Positions 1-6,267 of a DNA stretch of 7,286 nucleotides are shown in pieces. Below the pieces are notes generated by a model. The model searched no databases and was not told the origin of the DNA. It saw only the letters and a program-made list of their open reading frames with translations. The stretch is from an uncultured Clostridia bacterium (GTDB taxonomy: Bacteria > Bacillota > Clostridia > Lachnospirales > Lachnospiraceae). A program made the translations under genes and the position numbers. Where the stretch lies: NCBI GenBank assembly GCA_946405675.1, contig CAMJIC010000128.1:1-7286 (forward strand). Direction: 5' to 3'. Each line of letters begins with the position of its first letter. Position 1 is the first letter of the stretch.

Positions 1-2504
1 ATGTCCAAAGAAGTTGCATTCCTGCTCCCGTGATGCCCTGCGACCAGTAAAACGGTTTCCGTTTTTCCCTTTCCTTCCTCTCCCTCCTGAAACAGACCTG
101 CTTCCCTCCAGTCTCTGACAAAACGCTCCTCTCCTTCCTTCTCCAGGTCGCCGGGAAGCAGGATCCGAAGGCCGGGAAGATGCACCAGCATCACGATGCA
201 GTCCTCATTCGCATTTCCCGTCAGGCGGGCAGGGGACGGGTGCAGAATAACCAATTCCATGCCACCCTCTGAAAACCTTGCTCCCTCCTCCACACATCCG
301 ACCGCAATCCCCTGCTGCAGAGCCTTTGACACGATCCCATCCATCCTGGCATCCTGCCTGGGGAGCCGGGGCAGCAGGATCTCGCCGATCGTCACATCAG
401 AAGCATTCTTCCCTGACAGGTCCTTGTCGTAGAGAGAAAGCATCTGCTCCAAACCATTGATGTGATCCATGTCCCCATGGGACAGAAAAACCATATCTAC
501 GCGCCTGATGCCATAATACTTCAGCGTGGAACCAATCCGGTATCTCCAGACATCACTGACGGAACTTGAGCCCGCGTCAAACAGGTACGCATGCCCTCTG
601 TGCTCGATCAGGTTACAGCTTCCCTGCCCGATGTCCAGACAGGTAAACCGAAAAATGGGACGTTCTCTCAGCCCGATCAACAGCGCCAGGAAACAGAGCA
701 GGACTCCAAATATCACACGTATTTTTACCAGCGGGCTCAGTGAAGGCAGCCGGACATGATGCCGGGGGGATGGAACAGGTTCAGCAGTTTGGAAGCGGCG
801 GGAAAAATGTATGGCATCCATTCTGGCAATGACCATCACAAAAGAACACACAATCCCATAATATGCCAGTACCTGCCAAAGTCCCGGCCTTCCCAGGATC
901 AGGACGCTGAATGGAAGCTTCCTCTCCGCCATGCATGCATAACGAAGCACCGCAAGAAGGACTCTGCCCGGCCAGGCAAACACCTTTGCAGCACCCAGGA
1001 ACATAGCCTGGCCGGTCTGAAAAAACAGATATCCCAACATGCTCCCGACCAGGCTGAAGCATAATGTCAGCATCACCAGTACAACCATGACAGGATACAT
1101 CAGAAATGTATAAGGAGTCGTCTGGTAAAAAAACCACAGGACGGCCGGCAGGGAACCAATATAAAGGCTGAAGGATCCTGCCAGCGAACGATGCCAGGAA
1201 AAACGGGGCCTGAGGATCCTCGAAAAAGCAGGCGTTACATATTCGGAAGACAGGATACAGACGCATGACAGGACGAACGAACTGTCCCATAGCGCGGCCG
1301 GCTGCCTGAAAAGGATCCATACCGCCGCCACGGACAGGGCACTCAGAGAATCCTGCGTCCTGCCAAAGATCTGTGCCCCCAGCCAGATCAAAAACACTGC
1401 CAATGCCCTTTGCGATGAAACCGAAAAACCGGTCAGAAACACATAGCACAGCGCCAGGACAAATGCGGCCGCGCCGGCAGCCGCAAAGGGAAGCCGCCGT
1501 CCCCTGAGAAAACGGTAAACCGCCATGCCGATCAGCGAAATATGGAGGCTGGATACGCATACGAGCCAGGACAGGCCGCCGTCCCGAAACAGCTGCTTCT
1601 TTCCACTGTCCATCCCTGAGCCGTCTCCAAGCACAAAGGCAGCGATCTGGGCCGCATCCTCCCTGCCGAAAACATCCGCCAGTCCCCTCTGCATACCGAT
1701 CCGAAGATCGGCAAGTGCGTTACGGAACTGATCGTAAAGGCTGAAAGAAGGACTTTCCTTTCCCTTCAGCCCGGCCTCACTCATTTTCAAAACGATGTGC
1801 CGCGCAATGCAGTACCTTCTGTTGTCAAACTGTCCGGGATTGGCAGCGCACTCCGGCTGTGTGCACTTCCCATGCAGGATAATCTGCTCCCCGATCCGAA
1901 GCGATTCAAAAAGGGAAGTCTGATCCGCCTCTCCTGCAGCGTTTTCCCAAAGGCCATCCTCTTTCTGCGTCCCATACATCAGCTCATTGTGATCCTGCGC
2001 ATCTGGCAAATGCACCTGCATCCGGTCTCTGTCAGAAAGCGATCGGTTCAAAGATCTCACGACCGATTCCATCAGGGGAGATGCATGTTCCGCCTGCAAA
2101 AAAGAAAGCCGGTCCAGCGTGATCCTGTAACCATTCACTGTGCATTCCCTGTTCACCACAGTCCCGCTGACGGTCAGCCTCCTCCCGTCTGCAATCCCGA
2201 ACCTTTCCCCCCTGAGATCAATCATGCCAAGTCCATTGCCTGTAAGGATCAGACAGATGAGGGTCAGCGCAGCCAGGAAAAGCGGCCGCCTCAGGAAGGT
2301 TCTGCATGCCCAAACCCGGATTCCCTGCCATACGCCGGACCGATTCCCTGTACCTGTTCTGTTCCTTGTACAAATATTGTTCCCTGTATGAATACCGTTC
2401 CCTGTACGACCGATATTCCTTGGTTGAATGCTGTTCCTTGTCCGAATGATGATCCCCCTCCTTCGGTTCTGTCCTGATGAAGAAACGGCAGTTTCCTGAA
2501 TCAC
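1..2504 (-). CDS. comEC: ComEC/Rec2 competence DNA channel (partial, C-terminus beyond left edge)
   Basis: Inner-membrane channel that carries single-stranded DNA into the cytoplasm during natural transformation. I translated the frame by hand from 2504 to base 3 and found 834 codons with no stop or frameshift. Numbering from GTG 2504: hydrophobic helix about 75-92; DUF4131 OB-like domain about 93-235, ending in the family motif NPGQFDNRRY (222-231); multi-helix Competence domain about 255-600; metallo-beta-lactamase-like domain from about 618, with DIGQGS (624-629), metal-site motif HGDMDH (676-681), LLPGDLE (GD at 785-786) and HHGS (824-827). An estimated 60-80 C-terminal residues are missing beyond the edge. 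The start is uncertain. GTG 2504 is the only ATG/GTG/TTG codon before the first helix and has no Shine-Dalgarno site, and the roughly 75-residue polar leader is longer than usual. The gene follows a terminator, so it probably has its own promoter. Family assignment is very secure. Confidence 0.96.
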   Translation of the reverse strand, partial: MIQETAVSSSGQNRRRGIIIRTRNSIQPRNIGRTGNGIHTGNNICTRNRTGTGNRSGVWQGIRVWACRTFLRRPLFLAALTLICLILTGNGLGMIDLRGERFGIADGRRLTVSGTVVNRECTVNGYRITLDRLSFLQAEHASPLMESVVRSLNRSLSDRDRMQVHLPDAQDHNELMYGTQKEDGLWENAAGEADQTSLFESLRIGEQIILHGKCTQPECAANPGQFDNRRYCIARHIVLKMSEAGLKGKESPSFSLYDQFRNALADLRIGMQRGLADVFGREDAAQIAAFVLGDGSGMDSGKKQLFRDGGLSWLVCVSSLHISLIGMAVYRFLRGRRLPFAAAGAAAFVLALCYVFLTGFSVSSQRALAVFLIWLGAQIFGRTQDSLSALSVAAVWILFRQPAALWDSSFVLSCVCILSSEYVTPAFSRILRPRFSWHRSLAGSFSLYIGSLPAVLWFFYQTTPYTFLMYPVMVVLVMLTLCFSLVGSMLGYLFFQTGQAMFLGAAKVFAWPGRVLLAVLRYACMAERKLPFSVLILGRPGLWQVLAYYGIVCSFVMVIARMDAIHFSRRFQTAEPVPSPRHHVRLPSLSPLVKIRVIFGVLLCFLALLIGLRERPIFRFTCLDIGQGSCNLIEHRGHAYLFDAGSSSVSDVWRYRIGSTLKYYGIRRVDMVFLSHGDMDHINGLEQMLSLYDKDLSGKNASDVTIGEILLPRLPRQDARMDGIVSKALQQGIAVGCVEEGARFSEGGMELVILHPSPARLTGNANEDCIVMLVHLPGLRILLPGDLEKEGEERFVRDWREAGLFQEGEEGKGKTETVLLVAGHHGSRNATSLD
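2335..2442 (-). repeat. Degenerate 18-bp tandem repeat, six units, in the 5' end of comEC
   Basis: Read on the minus strand, six consecutive 18-base units begin at 2442, 2424, 2406, 2388, 2370 and 2352. They share the pattern TACARGGAAC followed by a variable eight-base half; for example TACAGGGAACGGTATTCA (2406-2389) and TACAGGGAACAATATTTG (2388-2371). The unit is a multiple of three, so copy changes would stay in frame. In the comEC frame it encodes hexapeptides of the form T-(R/G)-N-x-x-x within a polar leader before the first membrane helix. Confidence 0.8.
2457..2463 (-). promoter_or_regulatory. Strong Shine-Dalgarno-like AAGGAGG without a standard start codon behind it
   Basis: On the minus strand AAGGAGG is followed by GGG ATC ATC ATT CGG in the comEC frame. 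The spacing would suit initiation at ATC 2450 (6 bases) or ATT 2447 (9 bases), but no ATG, GTG or TTG lies within range in any frame. It may be the true comEC ribosome-binding site with a rare start codon, or simply arginine codons CGA AGG AGG that mimic one. Confidence 0.35.
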
Positions 2505-2530
2505 ATTCTATAAGGAAAGAAAGCATAGAG

Positions 2531-2590
2531 GAAAACGAAACCCGGCGGACGGATTCATTTTCAGCGAAGTCAATGAATCCCGTCCGCCGG
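2531..2590 (-). terminator. Rho-independent terminator after the GerMN lipoprotein gene
   Basis: A near-perfect inverted repeat pairs 2542-2559 with 2572-2590: 18 base pairs with one bulged base and a 12-base loop. The GC-rich outer stem is CCGGCGGAC. On the minus strand it is followed by GTTTCGTTTTCC, a T-rich tail. The plus-strand exit lacks a T run, so it should act on minus-strand transcription. It lies about 108 bases past the GerMN stop codon and separates that unit from comEC. Confidence 0.9.
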
Positions 2591-2697
2591 ATCCCGGTCA
2601 GATCTTATGATATTTTAGTGATATGCCACACAATGAGGCAGTTTCATATCGATAAACGACACTATCCCGCAACCGCCTCCGCTGGTACAGTTCCGGC

Positions 2698-3921
2698 CTA
2701 TTGCGCCGCTGCTTCTTCCGGTACAGCTCCCGCCTCAGGTGCCGCTGCTCCCTCAGGTACAGCTCCCGCCTCAGGTGCCGCTGCCTCCGCCGGTACTGCT
2801 CCCGCTTCCGGTGCCGCTGCCTCCGCCGGTACAGCTCCCGCCTCAGGTGCCGCCCCCTCCGGTATTGCTCCCGCTTCCGGTGCCGCTGCCTCCGCCAAAG
2901 CAGCTTCCGACGGTTCCTGCGCGTCGCTCCCGTCAGCCTCCGCAGCCTGATTCCCGGAGGAAGCATCGATCAGCTCTGCATTGCGCAGAAAAACCTGATC
3001 CAGATTCACCTGCTCACGGAACCTGAGTTCAGAAGATCCTCCGATCCGGAAGCGGACACCTGTGATATGATCCTCCGGACAGGAATCGATGATCGCATCG
3101 GTAAATGCATAGATCACGCTTTCCGGATCTGCGATCACCTCTGCGACAGGATCATTGTTGATCTCCTCGCTGAAATCGACGATACAGAAACCATGGCTCA
3201 CAGAAACATCCTGCACCAGGGTACCATCGACAGCCACCGGCAAAAGTCCCGCACTGCCGGGGCCTTTCAACATCTGTTCAATGACAAGGCGCTCCTTGTT
3301 CAGATTAGACGAATAATAAACCCTCCTGCGTTCCCTGACGAGTCTGACCCCATCGGCTGACGGAAAATACAAGGTAATATCTGCATTTCGGTAGGAATTG
3401 ATCCCTTCTCCGGACGGTATAATAAACGTATCCTCCGTCATCGGCCCGATCTCCTTATCTCCCAGCACCAGGCTCTGAGATTCAACTGTAAAACGAACCG
3501 TATCCACACCCGGAAGCTGAAGGAGCGTGCTGGCCAGCGCACCACGGAGCAAAAGCTCACTGACAGGAGACAGACTCAGATACTCCGCGTTAAAATCCAC
3601 GCCCAGCTCATTGATCCCGGTCAGCGTGGAATTGATCTGAACCTGCTCCGGCAGGGCAGACCTCACTTCTTGCGTGTCAGGTGTCATAAACGCATTCAGG
3701 ATCTCCCTGAGGATCCCCTCAAAATCTTCACTCTGCGGACTGAAACCATGCCATACCAGCGCAGTCCCCTCCGGATTCGTATAATAGATCCGGTATGACC
3801 CATCTGGTACGCTTCCCGTGTCCGCCGGAGCCTTGTCCATCCCCCTGCATCCGGCAAGACCTGAAACGATCAGGATACATAGGAGGGCAATGGCGGCAAA
3901 ACTGAAACAGCGCATTTTCAT
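2698..3921 (-). CDS. GerMN-domain lipoprotein (GerM/LpqB-like)
   Basis: A 407-residue exported lipoprotein. The N-terminus is a type II signal peptide: basic MKMR, a hydrophobic core, and lipobox LAGC with Cys25 as the predicted lipidated residue. Two consecutive GerMN-type modules follow, about 42-165 and 181-317; the second contains the typical segments LVIEQMLKGPGSAGLLP and VSHGFCIVDFSEE. A low-complexity Ala/Pro/Glu/Gly tail about 325-407 is built on 12-residue repeats. GerMN domains occur in Bacillus GerM (sporulation and germination) and in actinobacterial LpqB, which is encoded beside the MtrAB two-component system. The position directly behind a sensor kinase gene favours an LpqB-like role at the membrane surface, but this is inference. 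GGAGG lies 11 bases before the chosen ATG; an in-frame ATG at codon 3 is a less likely alternative. The gap to the kinase stop is 75 bases. Confidence 0.9.
   Translation of the reverse strand: MKMRCFSFAAIALLCILIVSGLAGCRGMDKAPADTGSVPDGSYRIYYTNPEGTALVWHGFSPQSEDFEGILREILNAFMTPDTQEVRSALPEQVQINSTLTGINELGVDFNAEYLSLSPVSELLLRGALASTLLQLPGVDTVRFTVESQSLVLGDKEIGPMTEDTFIIPSGEGINSYRNADITLYFPSADGVRLVRERRRVYYSSNLNKERLVIEQMLKGPGSAGLLPVAVDGTLVQDVSVSHGFCIVDFSEEINNDPVAEVIADPESVIYAFTDAIIDSCPEDHITGVRFRIGGSSELRFREQVNLDQVFLRNAELIDASSGNQAAEADGSDAQEPSEAALAEAAAPEAGAIPEGAAPEAGAVPAEAAAPEAGAVPAEAAAPEAGAVPEGAAAPEAGAVPEEAAAQ
2720..2896 (-). repeat. 36-bp tandem repeat encoding an Ala/Pro/Glu tail of the GerMN lipoprotein
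   Basis: Five units lie at 2720-2755, 2756-2791, 2792-2827, 2828-2860 (shortened to 33 bases) and 2861-2896. Plus-strand units start GGTACAGCTCCCGCCTCAGG or a close variant. Each encodes about 12 residues of the type AAAPEAGAVPxE (residues about 343-401). All unit lengths are multiples of three, so expansion or contraction keeps the frame. Confidence 0.92.
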
Positions 3922-3932
3922 ATCACATACAT

Positions 3933-3937
3933 CCTCC
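3933..3937 (-). promoter_or_regulatory. Ribosome-binding site of the GerMN lipoprotein gene
   Basis: GGAGG on the minus strand lies 11 bases upstream of ATG 3921, a slightly long but workable spacing. It supports this start over the in-frame ATG two codons later, which would be 17 bases away. Confidence 0.65.
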
Positions 3938-3996
3938 GTCCAGTGCCGGCTTTCATCCTCTCAGCCTTTGAAACGATACACTCCGGTAATTGCCGG

Positions 3997-5442
3997 CTAC
4001 TCCTGCTCTTCATAACGCAATGGGATCCTCACAGTAAAAGTCGTGCCTTCCCCTTCCCTGGAATACACCCGGATCGCGCCATGATGCATCAACACCGCCT
4101 GGCGGGTGATCGCAAGCCCAAGCCCTGTACCGCCGATCTCCCTGGAATGAGACTTATCCACACGGTAGAACCGCTCAAAGATCTGTTCCTGGTCAGCAGC
4201 CGGGATGCCGATCCCGGAATCCTGCACCTTGACAAAGAAATACGTGCTGTCCACATTCAATGAAATATGTACCCATCCATTGTCCTTGTTGTACTTGATC
4301 CCATTCTCCACCAGATTCGAGACAGCCAGCGTAAACTTCGTCTGATCCACCTGGGCAATGATCGGTTTATAGCTCTCCAGGGCAATTTCGATCCCCCGTT
4401 TTGCGGCGATCGGCCTAAGCCGCTTCAGGATCAGGCCGATCAGCTCATTGATGTTCGTATCCTCGATATGGATATCCGGCGAATTCCGGTCCATCTTCAC
4501 CAGTTCCAGAAGATCTGTAATGATCTTGTTCTCCCTGTCGATCTCCTCCCCGATGTCAACCATAAATTCCCGGTAAAGCTCATTCGGCACCTCGCCGAAT
4601 TCAGCCTGCTGGATCAGCGAATCCGACAGAACCTTCATGGATGTCATCGGTGTCTTCAGCTCATGGGACACATTTGAAACAAACATCTGGCGGGACTCCT
4701 CCTGCGCCTGAAGGCGGTGCCTCATCTGGTTATATGCCTCAGACAAGAGCTTTGTTTCCGTATATTCCGGCATGGAGATATCATCCGACAGCAAATCCGT
4801 CCCGCCCGAATTCATCATCGCCGTCACCTTTCCGAAGGGCCGCACAAGCAGCCTGGAGGAATAGATCGAAGCGCCGATGATCAGCACAATCAATATCGCC
4901 TCCAGGATCAGGACATTCCTGGACAGATTCCTCCGCGCGACGATGATATCCGTGGTCGGAAGGGATATGATAAATGCGCCCACCACCGTCTTTGTCGGCT
5001 CCTCCCTGACAGGGCAGACCACTTCGATGAAATCATTTTCCGCATTATAATAGTCCGTGTCCTTGCCCTGGAAGCACTCAATCAGTTCCCTCGCAATGAT
5101 CGTCTTCCCCACATCCAGAAGATATGTATCCCGGATGATCTCAAACCGGCTGTTAACCAGGATCACCCTCCCGCTGTACAGTTCGGCGATCTGGTTCAGT
5201 TCCTTGTCCACCACATCAGAGCTGCCGTCCGACAGATACCCAGCATCGATGATGTCTGCGCTGAGCCTGCTGCACTGGCTGCGGATCATGGCTGCACGCA
5301 TGGAAACCGTCTGATTTTCAAATCCGTTCAGGATTCCCGTCTTCATCAGAAAAACCGGAACCAGCCCAATCAGAAGCAGAACGATCAGCACACGAAAATG
5401 CATGCTCTGGATGATTTGTTTCAGTTTTCCTCCACGACTCAT
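3997..5442 (-). CDS. Membrane sensor histidine kinase (HisKA/HATPase_c)
   Basis: A 481-residue sensor kinase that should autophosphorylate and pass the phosphate to the regulator encoded just upstream. Order: short cytoplasmic N-terminus; membrane helix about 16-33; extracytoplasmic sensor of about 140 residues (34-175, size suits a single Cache-like fold); second helix about 176-194; HAMP linker about 196-250; HisKA with SHELKTP and phosphoacceptor His260; HATPase domain with N-box NLVENGIKYN (376-385), G1 box DSGIGI (408-413), F box FERFYR (422-427) and G2 box GGTGLGLA (437-444). All catalytic motifs look intact. There is no PAS domain between HAMP and HisKA, unlike WalK of Bacillus, so calling it walK would be too strong. 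The Shine-Dalgarno site is weak (AAAGG, 13 bases upstream). A hairpin lies in the 92-base gap to the regulator, so its translation may be set lower. The signal it senses cannot be read from sequence. Confidence 0.96.
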   Translation of the reverse strand: MSRGGKLKQIIQSMHFRVLIVLLLIGLVPVFLMKTGILNGFENQTVSMRAAMIRSQCSRLSADIIDAGYLSDGSSDVVDKELNQIAELYSGRVILVNSRFEIIRDTYLLDVGKTIIARELIECFQGKDTDYYNAENDFIEVVCPVREEPTKTVVGAFIISLPTTDIIVARRNLSRNVLILEAILIVLIIGASIYSSRLLVRPFGKVTAMMNSGGTDLLSDDISMPEYTETKLLSEAYNQMRHRLQAQEESRQMFVSNVSHELKTPMTSMKVLSDSLIQQAEFGEVPNELYREFMVDIGEEIDRENKIITDLLELVKMDRNSPDIHIEDTNINELIGLILKRLRPIAAKRGIEIALESYKPIIAQVDQTKFTLAVSNLVENGIKYNKDNGWVHISLNVDSTYFFVKVQDSGIGIPAADQEQIFERFYRVDKSHSREIGGTGLGLAITRQAVLMHHGAIRVYSREGEGTTFTVRIPLRYEEQE

Positions 5443-5479
5443 TTTCGAAGCGCCGCCTTTCTATCCAGTCAAACCTGAA

Positions 5480-5519
5480 CGCGCGGATCCCATGATAGAA
5501 ACCATGGAAGATCCGCGCG
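5480..5519 (-). promoter_or_regulatory. Intergenic hairpin between response regulator and kinase genes
   Basis: On the minus strand CGCGCGGATC (5519-5510) pairs exactly with GATCCGCGCG (5489-5480). Inside it CCATG pairs with CATGG around an 8-base loop, with a 2-base bulge; about 15 base pairs in total. The bases after it (GTTCAGGTTTGAC) are not a convincing T run, so it is more likely an RNA-processing, stability or partial-attenuation element than a full terminator. It ends 37 bases before the kinase start. Confidence 0.7.
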
Positions 5520-5534
5520 GCACATCCTTCTTAA

Positions 5535-6224
5535 TCAATGCTGGAAATAATAGCCCACTCCCCACTTCGTATGAACATACTTCGGTGTGGAAGGATTGTC
5601 TTCGATCTTTTCCCGAAGCCTCCTGATATGGACGTCAACTGTACGGACATCTCCCGGATAATCAGCCCCCCAGACCAGGCTAAGCAGGCTCTCCCGGCTG
5701 TAAACCTTGTTGGGATTCATGACCAGAAGCTCCAGCACATCAAACTCCTTCGCGGTCAGGTTCACCTCATGTCCTGCAACCTGAACCCTTCTGGCATCGC
5801 AGTCCATCACAAGATCACCGATGGAGATGATCCGATCCTTCTTCTCCTGCGTCCCGCGGTTTGACGTCCTGCGGATGATCGCCTTGATCCGGGCTTTCAC
5901 CTCCAGAATATTGAACGGCTTCGTGATATAGTCATCCGCCCCATATTCCAGCCCGAGGATCTTATCCATATCCTCGCCTTTTGCCGTCAGCATGATGATC
6001 GGCACATCCGAGAATTCCCGGATCTGCTGGCAGGCGGACAAACCGTCCAGCTTCGGCAGCATAAGATCCAGCAGGATAATATCATAATTCCCTTCCCGGG
6101 CCTTCTCTACCGCTTCTTCCCCGTCGTAAGCTGTATCGACCTCCATGTCATCCTGCTCCAGGCTGAACCGGATCCCCTTCACGATCAACTTCTCATCATC
6201 TACTACAAGTACTCTTTTCGGCAT
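5535..6224 (-). CDS. OmpR-family response regulator, WalR/YycF-like
   Basis: A 229-residue DNA-binding regulator. Receiver domain residues 1-120: acidic pair Asp9/Asp10, phosphoacceptor Asp53 in LLDLMLP, switch Thr80 and conserved Lys102 in TKPF. A linker follows, then a winged-helix DNA-binding domain about 133-228 with the recognition segment GDVRTVDVHIRRLREKIEDN and the wing WGVGYYF. That segment is close to WalR/YycF of Bacillus, the essential cell-wall regulator, but related OmpR members share much of it and the usual YycH/YycI partners are absent, so no gene symbol is given. The start at ATG 6224 is chosen because GAGGAG lies 10 bases upstream and the receiver fold begins at once (MPKRVLVVDDE). 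A longer open frame reaching 6299 would overlap comEA and add 25 unrelated residues. It lies 43 bases after the comEA stop, consistent with co-transcription, and is followed by its probable cognate kinase. Confidence 0.96.
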   Translation of the reverse strand: MPKRVLVVDDEKLIVKGIRFSLEQDDMEVDTAYDGEEAVEKAREGNYDIILLDLMLPKLDGLSACQQIREFSDVPIIMLTAKGEDMDKILGLEYGADDYITKPFNILEVKARIKAIIRRTSNRGTQEKKDRIISIGDLVMDCDARRVQVAGHEVNLTAKEFDVLELLVMNPNKVYSRESLLSLVWGADYPGDVRTVDVHIRRLREKIEDNPSTPKYVHTKWGVGYYFQH

Positions 6225-6234
6225 GGTGCTGATG

Positions 6235-6240
6235 CTCCTC
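6235..6240 (-). promoter_or_regulatory. Ribosome-binding site that sets the response regulator start
   Basis: GAGGAG on the minus strand lies 10 bases upstream of ATG 6224. It supports the 229-residue form over the longer frame that begins inside comEA. Confidence 0.7.
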
Positions 6241-6267
6241 TTACTGTGTCCAGTCCGTCTGTCAGAG

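Noticed and set aside
781..1560. Minus-strand frame of about 260 codons inside comEC
   Set aside because: It is a different frame of the same strand; the comEC frame carries all conserved motifs across the same bases and is unbroken.
1797..2477. Long plus-strand open frame of about 226 codons opposite the 5' half of comEC
   Set aside because: It is antisense to a well-supported gene with clear family motifs, lacks recognisable domains and has a proline/cysteine-rich composition typical of a shadow frame.
1..2504. Frameshifted or decayed comEC
   Set aside because: Several fragmentary frames suggested this at first, but translating every line from 2504 to 3 gave one continuous frame with all domains. 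The lack of a stop reflects only the window edge.
2218..2526. Small minus-strand frame starting at ATG 2526 that reads the 18-bp repeat as Tyr/Arg/Glu-rich units
   Set aside because: It has no Shine-Dalgarno site, ends inside the comEC coding region in another frame, and shows no conserved domain. It is kept only as a remote alternative for the comEC leader.
2335..2896. CRISPR array
   Set aside because: The repeats are directly adjacent with no unique spacers and lie within coding frames with unit lengths divisible by three.
2701..3360. Plus-strand frames through the 36-bp repeat giving Arg/Cys- or Pro/Leu-rich repeats
   Set aside because: They are mirror products of the repeat array in the GerMN gene. 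The minus-strand frame has a signal peptide, lipobox and two GerMN modules.
3922..3996. Terminator or promoter between kinase and GerMN genes
   Set aside because: Only a 4-base CCGG/CCGG pairing and no T run or convincing -35/-10 pair were seen, so the genes are taken as co-transcribed.
4717..5478. Plus-strand open frame of about 253 codons opposite the kinase gene
   Set aside because: It is rich in His, Asp, Gln and Arg, as expected from the complement of the kinase codons, with no domain or ribosome-binding support.
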